Below are positions 9,780-21,771 of a DNA stretch of 64,000 nt, one piece after another. How positions within the stretch are numbered: the first letter of the stretch is position 1; each line of letters begins with the position of its first letter. The notes under the pieces were generated by a model. It made no database searches, had not been told where the DNA came from, and was given only the letters and a program-made list of their open reading frames with translations. Position numbers and translations under genes: made by a program. The stretch lies in assembly GCA_050084515.1 (NCBI GenBank), contig CM114273.1:3844001-3908000 (forward strand). The letters are read 5' to 3'. The DNA is from Blasia pusilla. Taxonomy: Eukaryota > Marchantiophyta > Marchantiopsida > Blasiales.

Positions 9780-10650
9780 CCTATAGATATGAGTCAAGTT
9801 TGTGCATTCATGGGATTGGCGAGCTTCTATCGACGAAACGTAAAGGGATTCAATAAAATTGTGAAAATACTAATATTTTGACAGAAGTGGACCACGAGTG
9901 GAAGTGGGGGGATGAGGAGGATAACTTTTTTAGATGCTCAAGGGGAGATTGACGTGTACGCCAATCTTGAGGAGAGTTGTTAGGGGACGTTATCTCCAAC
10001 TTCACATTGATTGGAGTGTGTTGGGTCTTGGAAAGCGGTGCTCATCCAACATTATGATGAGGGTAAATATTTTGTAGTAGCTAATGCTAGCTCCTTGAAT
10101 TATATTGGAGAGGCAAAGTAAACCTCATATGAGGGAGAGTGTTTGGCTACAATTTGGGCTACTTCACACTTCAAGTGCTATTTTTTGGTAATCTCTTCAT
10201 TCTTGTCACTTGTCATCAAGCATTGAATAGGTTGAAGGAGCCTGAAAATCTTAGAGGGAGGCTTGCAAGGGGGGTTTTTTGTTGCATGAGTATGATTTCG
10301 AGTGATAGATTGACCTCTGTAGCTTAACCAAGATGCAAACAGTTTGATTTGGAAATCATATTCGAATTAGTGAGATGTGAATAGAGTTTAAAGCCTTGTG
10401 TGATTAGACGTTGATCGACCACCATATGAAGCCTGGAGATCATCTTGAGATTAATGGTTTAACTCACAATGATGTCTAGATGGTGAAGAGGAGATTTCGT
10501 ACGCATAATTTGCAGAGAGGTCACATAAGATTGGGACCTATAATTACCGTGGTTGGAAATGGGATACATATTTAGTAAGCAAACATCCTCGGCATCCTTT
10601 TCCTCTTTCTTATTGCTTTATGATGCTCAAATCTCCTCGATGGGCAGTGT
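9780..10650 (+). pseudogene. Ty3/gypsy fragment: RT connection, RNase H and integrase end (E5c)
   Basis: This plus-strand fragment begins at the point matching E1 40112 (V.AFMGLA.FYRR.VKGF) and runs through RNase H (CLATIWATSHFKCYF). It then jumps at about 10375 over the spacer, zinc-binding domain and most of the integrase core to the segment matching E1 41470-41740. It meets E5b head to head near 9770, so RT-derived sequences face away from each other. It has multiple stops. Confidence 0.6.
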
Positions 10651-11885
10651 GGGTTTAGCAGTATAGTGCGATACAGAACGACGAAAAATGGCATGGCACT
10701 CATTGATGGGATCTGGCACACCCTCCTCTATGAGAAATAGACGTTGTGCTCTTCAATATTAGTGCGGCTACGTGATCGAGACGATACAATACGGCCACAA
10801 AGAGCACGACACGGAAATTGGTGGCACATTACGCATATGGGCATCACCGCACAATACTCGATCGTTGTCAAGTGGGTACTAATCATGAAGCATGGAAAAT
10901 TGGAGCAAAAACTACAACCCCATCAATCACAAGGTCAACTCCCATCATTGAATGTACTTGCAAATAGTCGGTGTGTGACGGTGGATGACGCCATAACTAC
11001 ACTCGTCCAACCATTGCTACCAGGACTCGATACATGCTAATGGCCATAGAAAAGACAATGGTAGCCCCAAGTCACAATAATTGATGGTCCTCAATGCCTA
11101 CCGTCCAATCAACAATGGTGAAGGAACTGTTTGTGAAGGGTCGTTGATGTGGTTGACGGCGGCCAATGGATGGATCAAGGGCGGCACGGACGGACACTGA
11201 AGGTCAATGATAATTATGATATCTTGCATATGGATTAATATGATTCTATTTTTATGTATTAAAAAATAAATATATATTTTTGTTTTCCCATTCCTCCAAC
11301 CCCTTAAACCAAGGATCTACTCACTAAAATATATTATCTCACATTTGACTTATATTCCACTAAGCCACATAATTCTTTAATCAACATCCAATAATTTAAG
11401 TTTGTATTTAACCTTATCCTTGAATCACTCTTCGCCCTTCTCTTATGCAGTAAGATAAATTGGTTTTTTTTTTTTCTATCTTTCAACTAAGAATTTTACC
11501 CAAAAAAAGATTGCTCCTTCCTTCACAAGTTGGCTATGGTAGCCCATAGAAACGGTCACAAATTTTTTTTGAGATATCCAATCGCACACCATTTATTTTA
11601 CAACGCGCACAACTTCTTGATCTACAATGTTGTCAAATTCGTTTTTTCATTTAAGCTTCCATAAAAAGTTGTAAATGACTATCATGCAACATGTAGCCTC
11701 CACTCTTATGACAATTTTGGCAACGCTTAAGTGTTGATTTCTCCCACAAAAATTCTCAAACCTATCAAAACACAAACGAGCAAGACGCACATTGCTCTCA
11801 AAAGCACTTTTATGGTGCAACCTCCCCCATACTCAATTCTTGTAAAATATTGGACAACGTTGTCATATAATGAAATCACTCATTA
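10651..11885 (-). pseudogene. Ty3/gypsy leader (5' untranslated) fragment
   Basis: The text resembles the leader of E3 (45100-46000, same orientation). Shared pieces include the gcggctacg...caatgc/catac ACTCGATCGT segment near 10850, the GACGGT-type repeats near 10975-11180 and the 'GTTGATTTCTCCCAC/AAA' segment near 11732. No coding function is expected. Confidence 0.5.
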
Positions 11886-13146
11886 TGTAAACTCCTCTGT
11901 CATTAAATGCTAGAAAGAGTTTAATAGTATAAAGTAAATTAGCTTAGGAAAGTAGAATTCTCATGTTTAAAACTCTTTATGGTGCCTCATTTGTGCGGGC
12001 CCAACTTTGGGGAAAGAAATAATAAATAAGACATGAGAATATAAAATTAAAGTATTGGAGTTGATGTATTAATGAACAAAAAACAAAAGTAGTCTTGGTT
12101 GATGGTTATGGTAGTTAGGGTCCTTTGGAGGACATGAATTGAGTTGATGAAGATATTTTGGAGAAAATGACAAGTAATCTACTTGTGTTAAAATAAATTT
12201 GGATAAACCTTGAGAGGAAGTCATATAGCACAAGATAATATTAGTATTATTTTGTATTCTTATGCATCCCTTGAGAGTATATAAAGAGGAGGGACCTTCA
12301 ACGGTTCATCACCTTCTACTTCATTTCTTGAATCTTCTTTGTTGCTCTTGAGTGGATGGAATTGGCTTACTTGCTCGCTCTTCCACTAAGAGTGGATTAT
12401 CCCTCTTGGGAGAGAGATTTGATGGAGTTATATTCTTCGAGAGTTTCAAGAGTTTTATATCATATGGTTATTTAGGGAGATTTATTGTCTTAGGGGAATT
12501 TTATTATACTAAGGATAATGGATGGTTTTGACTTGTTGTTTTCCCAATGAGAGTGGATTACTCCTCTTGGGGGAGCAACTCCGCCAAAACTCATTCTTAA
12601 GGAGAGTAGAGAATGTCCGTTAAATATGGATTAGGATGGAGCACGAGTCATACATAATTTTCCTTTCTTTTATCCCTACCACTTCAAGGTTCTCTTCGTA
12701 GATAGGCATTGGTTTACTCACTATCTAGTTTACCACTTTGGGGAGGCATTCATGAACTAGGTTATGCAATTTCCAACTTCGATAATTCTTCCTATTCTCA
12801 CGGACGGAAGGACATGGGATTGTATTGTGTATGTCCTTATATAGCGATCCATGAATGTTAATAGGTCTGTTTGAGTAGAGTTTAAAATTTTTGGGCTATT
12901 CTTCTCATATAAAAGCATAAAGTAGTTTACATGGATTTTATAATTATGAATTTTGGGGTTCGATGTTGTGAAGAGATTATCGCCTCAATACTACCATTTT
13001 TTATTCCCGTCAATAGAGACTGGAGAGTGTATACAATAATTTTGTATTGAAAAGGGAAAACTTCTTAAAGAGTTCACCTTACATCAATCACTTATGCTGC
13101 AACTAGAAGGTTCGCCCTTATTTGGAGAAAAGCTCTTGATACGACA
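11886..13146 (+). mobile_element. Second copy of the 1 kb TG...CA element (1.26 kb)
   Basis: This is the counterpart of 2443-3482 in the opposite orientation. It starts TGTAAACTCC and ends ATACGACA. It has a TATA-like TATATAAAGAGGAGGGAC at 12280 followed by a leader with short direct repeats (GAGAGTGGATTA.TCCTCTTGGG at 12380 and 12545), then the conserved short frame at 12626-12844. The left flank is a gypsy leader and the right flank a palindrome, both different from the first copy, which fixes the ends of the unit. Confidence 0.6.
12626..12844 (+). pseudogene. Short conserved frame of the 1 kb element, with two stops
   Basis: The counterpart of 2745-2963 (minus), same length and same stop position. 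It shares FVDRHWF, YLVYHFGEAFMN and RTWDC. Two in-frame TAG codons lie at codons 3 and about 49. This comparison is the only support that the frame is real. Confidence 0.4.
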
Positions 13147-13420
13147 TTGTCGAATTCTGACGAGTTGCGCATGAAAATGGTAAAACTTCTTGCTTAATTA
13201 TGTGGGACTCCTCAAAATCAAACTCAATAGTTTTTTCTACACTTATCCGCCTTTATGTAGACATTGTTGTCATACTAGAAATACGTCAGAATCTATCGGG
13301 TTGGGATAGAGAATCATTCACTCTTGTTACTTTTTGATGTTGACCAATATTATTTCCAATTTATTGTGTGGAGATCAATTTTTTTTACGTGTAGTGTTTT
13401 ATATGGCCGGTATACATATT
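13147..13420. other. Spacer with two decayed palindromes, no gene
   Basis: Palindrome remnants are seen at 13145-13170 (GTCGAATTCTGACGAGTTGC) and 13283-13303. No coding pattern. Confidence 0.5.
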
Positions 13421-13424
13421 CTAG

Positions 13425-14210
13425 GTTTTTGAGATTGATGATCCAGATGATCCTTCCTCTGATGGTTACACTTTGAGAAGCTTGAAAAAATTGCCCCTAT
13501 GAATTTTCCTGCTGGACAGTGTGCCTTTACTAGGAGGAAGGGAAAAGTCCGCGGCATTGATATAGACCCTTTGCTCGTGCCCTTGTGACTTGGTAATGGA
13601 TTTGATTGGGTTATCTTAGGTCAGTGTTAGAGTTGCGTGGCATAGTGGACGAAGCATTCTTTGCCTTGAGTCGAGGAGGGAGTTATTGGTCCTATCCCAA
13701 CAGGCCAAGCCTTATTACAATCGAGAGACAATTGGAAGTATACAAGTCTTCTCAACGGCAAAATCCACCTTGAGAAGATCCATTGGTAGTGACATCATCG
13801 TCACTGCCTGTGATTCAAAAAATTGAGAGTCAACGGTGATTTTGGAAGAGCTCTCTGATTATGACAAGTGAGTGCATTGGTTCATTGCTTTAAACACGTT
13901 TTGGGGTGGGGCTATCGTGGTTTCATGTTGAGCAACACATATTGATTATGGATGGGTGTCACTTTGCAGAGCATACAAGATAACATGCTAAGGTAGGCGT
14001 TAGGACATATCTGGAGTGACATGGGACCGATATGGAGCACCTAGGGGGGCAAGACTCTCAAGTTCCCCTTCTTTCTCAATCCCTATCTACAATCATCACA
14101 AGGAGCCACTTGTTAGCCCAACAATGTCCCTTGTACAAGAATCGATGAGAGCTAGGAACATATTTTTTAGATGACGAGGCGGGCTGGAAGAGATCAAAGA
14201 CTAGAGTTTA
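13425..14210 (+). pseudogene. Amino-type DNA methyltransferase, motif I and C-terminal parts (copy B)
   Basis: Collinear with copy A 4377-5177. The frame after attctAG reads VFEIDDPDDP, then SVPLLGGREKSAALI, then DLVMDLIGLS, VAWHSGRSILCLE, and, after shifts, HIDYGWVSLCR and VTWDRYGAPRGARL. Several stops show it is dead, but substitutions relative to copy A leave the protein pattern visible. The N-terminal and motif IV parts are not found upstream; the 1 kb element and gypsy debris lie there instead. Confidence 0.6.
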
Positions 14211-14289
14211 TTGGTGATGAAATCCAATGTAAATTGAAAAGTCAAAACTAAAATTTGCTATTCCATCTATGGTGTTTGTATGGTTTCTC

Positions 14290-15200
14290 TATAACCTTTT
14301 ATTGCAACTCGTGGGATTCCGACGGGTTGCAAGTCTAAATGTGGATTTCCTATCATTTCTCCATATAGATGTGAAGTTTTTTTTATATGGATTCTTCATG
14401 TCTTGCTACCCGTCGGATACCAACAACTTGCAAGCAGTATGTGTGTAGTCATAAATCTTTCTTTTTTCTTACCCTTGATAAGTCATGTTTGTTTTCGGTT
14501 TTTCTTCTTCTTATGTATTGCAACGTGTCAGATTCCGACGGGTTGCATGCCTGAATGGAACCTATGTGTTTCCTAGCATTTCTTCATATGGATGTTTCCT
14601 TTTTCTTACATAATGTCTTGCAATGTGTCCGATTCTGAAGGGTTGCATGTTTGAATGGAACTCTTGTGTTTCCTAGTATTTCTTCCTATGGATGTTTCCT
14701 TCTTCTTACATCACGTCTTGCAACTTGTCGGATTCCAGAGCATTGCATGTCTGAATGGAACCTATGTGTTTCCTGCCTTTCTCTGCCTTCACATGTATGT
14801 TATGTTATTGTTTCCTTCAATTTTTTAGTTGTCATGTATTTGCTCTCATTCTTTTCCTCACTTGGATTCCAATGGGTTGAAGGTCTAGATTAAACCTGTG
14901 TGTTTTTTTATCATTTCCTCATATGTATATCTATTTTTTCAGTATAACTTTACAATGGTTATGTCTAACAACATGTCTAATTCTGACGGGTTCGTAGAGT
15001 CTCTAGTAACCTCGTTCTTTCTTTTTTCTTACCCACTTTTTCTTACATCGTGTTATGCAACATGTCAGATTTTGACATGTTACATGTTAGGATGATTGCC
15101 TTCTATTCATTTCATTCTCTATCTCTTTTTTTTGATCATGTGTTGTTCATGAGTTTCTTCACTTCTGACATCTTGCAACCTGTGAGATTCCAACACGTTG
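14290..15200. repeat. Degenerate ~100 bp tandem array carrying the palindrome
   Basis: Palindrome centres near 14304-14330, 14405, 14520, 14622, 14720, 14865, 14970, 15056 and 15172 recur about every 84-144 bp, most often near 100. Between them recurs TCTGAATGGAACCTATGTGT and TTCCTAGCATTTCTTCATAT with small changes, so the unit is about 100 bp and includes one palindrome. A weak open frame through it is a by-product of the repeat. Confidence 0.7.
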
Positions 15201-15269
15201 GTTGGCTGATTGCTTCTCTTTCTCTCACTCCTTCCTTTAGGCATTCTTGTTGGCTTCTTCACTTATGAC

Positions 15270-16200
15270 ATGTATGTTTAAACACGGTTTCCAAACGCAT
15301 GTCACCTTCTAAAGACTCCATGTAGCCATTTTTGAGCCAAGTATTGTAACTCATTCGTGGCCTAAAAGTCTTTTGAGTCATTGTTGGAAATATTGCAATC
15401 CTTCACTTCCTACCAACTTCACCAAATGACATGTCCTCCTTTTGAATTCCTTTATCTTCAAGACTCTCGTTATTGGTTGTTGAATTCTGACGACATCTTG
15501 GGAATAAGGACGAGAGTCTTGGGCTAGACCCCATAGTGAGAGTGTATTTTGAACGGCTTTGATTGGTTTTGTTGTGATAAAATCCCATCTGATTGATCTC
15601 CAATGTTAAAATACCCTCCTGCTCCATAAACACCGACTTACACACAAAGTGACTTAAGCATGTTAGAAGTGGTCTCCACTATTCCATCTTCACATTCTGG
15701 TTTGAAATATCATGTTTGTTTTTGCCCCAACATGGTCCACCTCTTACTCTATTTAAAAAATTTATTTCATTTGACGTAGAGGAGAATATTAAAAATAGTG
15801 GAGCATTTTGAAGAGAGGTTAAGGCTTTTTTTTTAAGAGAGACTCTCCTCTCGTCCTCTCTCCTCCCAAAATACCGGCCCCATATCCCCACTTGGCCCAA
15901 ACATTAGCAATAATCCCGCAACCACATAGGCGACATGTAAGCTCATCCCTAATATAGATAACTTTGATGTCCAAGAGGGAATGATTATTTTTGAGAAAAA
16001 CTCATGTGAATCAAACACATAAAGATCAAGTCTGAAAAGATTCAACCAAATTGGCAAAAATATGGAAAGACAATATATTGGGGAATTCCCATTGGGAAAA
16101 GTAGTAGAAGTCTACATGGGGCTCATTGTAAATAATTTCTAAGCTCACACATTTACCGAATGCACATCCGTAAGTTAAGTCTACGCATCAACGAAGATCC
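15270..16200. repeat. Non-coding tail of copy B, paralogous to 5770-6617
   Basis: The region 15690-15890 matches 6360-6560. No gene is recognised. It supports copies A and B being duplicates of one larger element. Confidence 0.4.
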
Positions 16201-17794
16201 CATGACCAAATAAGCAACATGTATGCTTACTCACAATATCGATGCCATGCCATGGCTTTGCATCCCCGGAGCAAGCGAAGAGTGCGAGCAATCTTTCAGA
16301 CGCCCCAATGTTGGCAGCGAAATCGGAGTCAGTCCTTGGGGCTGCACCCATCACTCAATCGTGGTCGTCGCCGCGTCCGAGAACAGGATTTGGGAGTTTG
16401 CGTTCATCAACAACGACGTGTTACCAAGAAACATCAATACAATTCTCTTGTGCTAGTATTAGGAGATGTAACAAGAATAAGAATCATGATCATAGTTAGT
16501 TGGATTATGCACAAAATGATATTGTATAGTTTTAAAGTGAGATGTAAGGATGAAAAATTATTAAAAAAATAAAGGCAACTTGTTGCTCAGTAAGAGGTCA
16601 CCTTGAAAAAGAAAAGGGAAAGTTTTCCATTTATAAAAAATTTCAGAAGGATGACCTAATGTATAGCAATGTATTTCCTGAGTTTCGATCATACAACTTG
16701 TCGTAACGACCACTTGCTCTAGTGGGTCTCCTAGTTGAAAAATTTTCCCACAAAAAAATTGAAGGTGAATCATCACAAGGATAGGTTTTTAGATAGGTTG
16801 CAAAGCCAAATCTCACTTCAAAAATGTTGGTAGCTTTATTCTTGATGATAGCTTCCATCTTACCAACTTCATGCGACATCGATGTCATTGAGATAATTTG
16901 GGAAAGAGAGAAAGGGTATAATTCAAGGAGAGTGTTGGAAGAAATTGGAAAATCACTCAAATGAATCACAAAAGATGTATGTGGTTCAATTCTCGTGCGG
17001 AAGAACACATCCAAAATCAAACACTCTTACATTGCTTTATTAAAATTACACACATTGTACATTCCAAGCTTTCCAAAGCTCACTCTCAAGCCTGGAGCGT
17101 GTGCGCATAATGATACTCAACCCTAACATGGATTTAGTAAACTAGCCACGGAACTAGTGTGTGCATCGTTCCACAAGGGCCAGCCCCCGCACCTCACCGT
17201 CCCCCGAAATCCCCCGTCGGGATGGTCACAGATAGTGAGCAAGCTCACCTTTCGAGGACCTTCATGCTTCTACTCATGTAACTAATAGAATTACAGACAT
17301 ATAGGTAGCAAAGAGAAAAGTTGGAGGGATCAATATCTATTTGTTAAATCTCCTTCAATGAGATGATTGAACTATGATTAATCCTAGCCTCTTGGAGAGA
17401 GAGAATAGAGTAGAGTTGATTTTTAGTCCACGGGAAGCTGATCTGGCTTATGGGACCCCTTCCACATATGTGAAATTGACATTGCATCCGACGTGCACCT
17501 TCACATCTAGATTTGGGGTTCTCACTCATGAGATTTGGATTTTTTTTGTTGTTCTTTGTGAAGGCATGGGATTTTATCCAGATTTTTAACCTGGGAGCAT
17601 AGTCAAGGCACACACATGAAAGGCACACTAGGCGTTCTCTCTCTCGAACATCCATGCCCTAGGTAGGGGACGCCACTGCCCTGGTGTTGAGACCGGCCCC
17701 CACTGTCTAGGGGAGAGTTGAACCCAAAACCTCTTTAAGAGGACCTTATGTTTGTTCAGCTAATCTCTTGGTCATCTACCGCTTGATGACCAAG

Positions 17795-17796
<2 letters not shown>
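16201..17796. other. No recognised gene; short unassigned frames only
   Basis: A GC-richer piece at 16230-16440 gives overlapping short frames (one contains GASEECEQSFRR, another CTHHSIVVVAASENR), and a 125-codon minus frame lies at 16643-17020. None shows a known domain, and none has a second copy here to test conservation. The rest is AT-rich. Confidence 0.3.

Positions 17797-17870
<74 letters not shown>
17797..17870. repeat. (GA)n microsatellite, about 74 bp
   Basis: An almost uninterrupted GA run flanked by aagc on the left and attagctc on the right. Confidence 0.95.
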
Positions 17871-17874
<4 letters not shown>

Positions 17875-19892
17875 GCTCTATGAAATTATGGAACTTTAGA
17901 TTTAGATTTAATTGGGGACGTTTTTTTTATACTTGATTGTGTGCATGTGTCTAGTTTCTATGTGCGAGTCTCGTCTTCAATTTTATGAGTTAAATGGATC
18001 AAAAGAAAAAATATATTATGTAGTAATATACATGTGCATGATAATGATAATTTTCCGTGTTACAAGAAACATTCATCTTATTATGAAACATGCCCCAATT
18101 TATGCCACAAGCACACCAATCATTTGATTAAGGGCATGAGCTCATTTTGAGGACCAATAAATAAGTGACACATGTGAAAAAATTCCATGAAGCTAGATGA
18201 TGAAACCTTTTCTTAAAATTTCCCTATACCAAGCATAAAAGTAGACAAAGGGAAAGATTTTAATAATTATACTTTATTATTATCTTTCAAATTAAATTTC
18301 AAAAAAAATTCAAAAACTATTTCCAAGGAAATCTCCTAAAGTATCCCTAGTTTTTATTATCTTTTCTAATTTGAATTTTAAAATTTTTTTTCTAGAGGTT
18401 AATGTCCAAAAAGTTTACAAAATTTATTCTCAAGTTTAGTTTGGAGAAAAATTTAGTTCATATTTTGGGAATTTTAAAAAAAATATAGTATGGTAGTGTT
18501 GGGACAAGAATTATTCTTCAAAAAATTATTAAAAAAAAATCAAGTTTGATCGGTGATTTTCTTGAATTAATTGAAAGACATGGATTGGAAAAAATAATAA
18601 ATTATTTTTCCCCAATTAATAAAGGAAAAAAAATTTTGTACTTTTTTGAAAGAAAAAATTGATGCATTATTAAAAATCTATCTTTATTATTATTTTTGTC
18701 ATATTTTTGAACGTTAAATTCTAGAAATTCACTAAGTATCCAATAACTTCACACTATCATCTCCATATGTGAGTCGTTTCATTTCCAATCATCTCACCTA
18801 GGACATCGCATGGGCAAAAAAATACTAGTATTAGTAACAATTGTTAAAATTCTATATTTCCATGGCTATTTCTTTATTCTTTATCATTATTAGTATATTT
18901 TGATTAATTTGGGATTGAAGGTAAATAGACATCTCCATTATTAGGAGAAGATTCGATGCAAAAAATGACAAGTATATATTCTTTTGGTTGAAAAGACCAT
19001 GAACTATCCTCCATTCCCTCTCTTCGTTACACATTCCATATATTTCCTATCACAGACATTGAGATTCTCAATCAACGGAAGCTTGATGAATTTTGTCTAA
19101 TTACAAAGGTATTTGTATGAAAGGCTAGAGTAATGTGGGTGATGAATAGAAAACTAGGCTATGGATGGATGAAATATTATGGTAATGATGATTGGTGGAA
19201 AGGGAAGGACATAGGTAGAGCCTTGAGTATTTGGAAGGGTGTTGTATAAAGACGAAAGCTTTGGGAGGGAAGGTTTGGTAGGGGCGCCCAAGTCATTTAA
19301 TGTAACTAAGTCCACATGACTAGTTACGTCAGTTATAGTTGGAAAGGAGAGAAATGACGTGAAAAATATTGGATTGGATGGAATTGCTTATGAGTGTGGA
19401 CTCAACTAGTGTAGTATGACCAAATCTACATTATTGTTGCAACTTTCTTCATCATTTTTTCAAATGTCAAATAATTATTCTCAAAATTTCGATTAGATTT
19501 CATTGTAACTTTTTTCATTTTGATTTAAACAAATCTTCAAGAATTATATCTAATAATTTTCATGCATTGCAAGAGGGATTAAAGTACCATATAAATAAAT
19601 AAATAAATAAATTTCGATCGGGATGGACAGAAAGGAGGGAGGAGCAGATAAAAGGAATTCAAAAAATCCCAAAGAAAAGTATTAGATCGTCCTCATCGTG
19701 ATCGTGATTGGAGGCGGGAGAAATCCTCACAAGCATTCCATAATCCAATTGAAGGTGTGGCATCTATATTATTATTGGGGAACGTCCCTTTAATTTTTAA
19801 ACATCTCTCTACTTAATACATGATCCTCTCAGCCAATAAGATCACTCGTCCCATCAACCAAGGGAAAGGTTTTAATAATTAGATTATTTTAT
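17871..19892. other. AT-rich spacer, no gene seen
   Basis: Long A and T runs, no sustained coding frame. A short (AAAT)n run lies at 19590-19612. This is the DNA into which E3 inserted (target duplication TATC at 19893-19896 and 46770-46773). Confidence 0.5.
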
Positions 19893-19896
19893 TATC

Positions 19897-20024
19897 TGTC
19901 GTGCGCATACACATCGCTACACAACATACATCGTTGTCATCAAACACACACACAAACACGCACCATCCCATGCTAACTCATGGCATCCAAACACAGATGC
20001 GAGAAGTACCAAAATATCTCCAAT
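19897..20024 (-). repeat. E3 B repeat (3' terminus)
   Basis: 128 bp, similar to E1 B1 (42499-42625) and B2 (43123-43249): minus-strand start ATTGGAGATATTTTGGTACT and end ATGTGTATGCGCACGACA. It is preceded on the minus strand by the purine-rich TAGGGGGGCG, the likely polypurine tract. Confidence 0.8.
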
Positions 20025-20208
20025 CGCCCCCCTAGCTAGTGGTTAGGTCCCTCTTACTCCAAATAGCTATCTATCCCTACCTACCACAATATACATCTCT
20101 AGGACGTTAAGAGCATAAAGGCCGGGTGCTCATGTGGCCCCATCATTAGTCGCCTTCATGTCATCCATGTCACAAAAAGTCGGAATCGAAACCTGCCTAG
20201 TATCTCCT

Positions 20209-21018
20209 CTATGTACATCTGGGACATATCCATCGTCCCGGAGGAACCTTAGTGAGAGGTGGCGTTAGACATGCCATATCCTAACCTCTCGAACATCCAT
20301 CACAGACTAGCATCGTGGGTGCACCACGAGCAGAACCACACAACATACAACACAAGCCTGTAGGAACTACAGTTGAGCTCGGATCTACTGTACCATCAAT
20401 GTTAGGAAGGTGACATGGTGCACAATTACGCATATGGTCCTTCCATACCATACCATCGCGTCCCTCCACCAAGAGAACACCGGATGGCAAAACGTCGCGC
20501 ACTCTCAGGATAGTCCGCCCTGCAGTCACATCCAACGTCATCTGTGTCATCTGCTGCAAGAAGACATAATCTCCCTGATGAAACCTCCGGATAGTTGGTC
20601 GATAACCACCACCTCGAATAGTCGCATACCTCAACATATCCCGATGCTGCGCAATCGCCAAGTTCTTGAACGCCATGGGCATCACTCTCTGAAACAACTC
20701 AGCCCTCTGAGAATCCATACATATGGGTCATCAAGGTCCAACACCTCACTAGCATCTCAACGAATAGCCGCAGGTAAATATGGATCTCGGCCATAAAGTA
20801 GCAAGTACGATGAAAAATACGCTAAGGATGCCAGCCTGCTTAATCTGTATCCCATTGCCAACCAGGGCAACTAGAGGTCCCAATCTCCTAGGTGACCTCT
20901 CTGCAAGCCATACTTGCGTAAACCCCCCTTCACCGTCTCCAAAACTCTCTCCGCTAATCCATCTGCCTCGGGATGATCTCACAAAGTTGTGCGATGGTCA
21001 ATCAGCGCCTGATCACAC
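20209..21018 (-). pseudogene. E3 integrase end, C-terminal domain and PHD finger
   Basis: This continues the integrase interrupted by E4. The core end with DH...AE and the long helical C-terminal part (LAIAQHRDMLRYATIRGGGY, then RRFHQGDYVFLQQ) lead to a Cys4-His-Cys3 PHD finger (CMLCGS...LVCDGC, then CPRC). The Trp before the ligand His is replaced by a TAG stop (TGG to TAG) at about 20280. Another TAG, at 20871-20873, is shared with E1 (41637-41639). Shifts occur between 20720 and 21018. Confidence 0.75.
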
Positions 21019-21022
21019 AAGG

Positions 21023-21128
21023 TGTCGTGCGAATCCACATCGTCATACAACATAAATTGCGGACATACCATACTCACATACATACATAACATAGACGAGA
21101 GGATCCACAAACACAAGTGTAACACAAC
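21023..21128 (-). repeat. E4 B2 repeat (3' terminus)
   Basis: 106 bp, matching B1 (21499-21604) with few differences. Its outer edge (plus strand TGTCGTGCG) abuts the target duplication AAGG. Confidence 0.85.
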
Positions 21129-21496
21129 TGAAATCCGTGAAAGACCTACTGTCATAAAACACGTATAGAATCACATACAATAGAGCCAAACCCACTCCAC
21201 GATGGGAGAATCTAGGTCAAAGCTTGCGGGAAATACCATAGCCAAGAGCTCTACTCACTACCAAGGCTAACTCCCAACGCAACAGGCTCAACTCAAAGAA
21301 CTAACTGTTCTTTGAGTGCACTCCAACTTATATCCTCCAACCTAAGAGCGGGCCCTACTGGAAAAGTCACCCTCAACTGAGTAACCCCCAACCCTATATA
21401 TGAAATCGCATCTCTACCTAGACACTGCGGCCCTACATAAGGTATGGCCTCTACTAGCAGACTATACTCTACGACATAATCCATAAGATCATGACA
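21129..21496 (-). repeat. E4 A2 repeat
   Basis: 368 bp, matching A1 (30221-30588) at about 95 percent by eye. On the minus strand it starts TGTCATGA and ends CACGGATTTCA. Confidence 0.9.
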
Positions 21497-21498
21497 GT

Positions 21499-21604
21499 TG
21501 TCGTGCGAATTCACATCGTCATACAACATACATCGTTGACATACCATACTCACATACATACATTACATAGACGAGAGCATCCACAAACACAAGTGTACCA
21601 CAAC
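21499..21604 (-). repeat. E4 B1 repeat with adjacent polypurine tract
   Basis: 106 bp copy of B, separated from A2 by a 2-nt spacer (AC on the minus strand). On the minus strand it is directly preceded by TTAGGGGGGCGA (21605-21616), the likely plus-strand primer site. Confidence 0.85.
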
Positions 21605-21771
21605 TCGCCCCCCTAACTGGCGGTTGGGTCCCTCTAACTCCCAGGTAGCCCTATACATCTACTACATGCTATATACCTTCTTGGGTGCATGAATCAGAAG
21701 GCCGGGTGCTAGGTTGCCCCATCGTTAGTCGCACATCTGTAATCCATATCATGCAAAGATCAAGTCATCTA

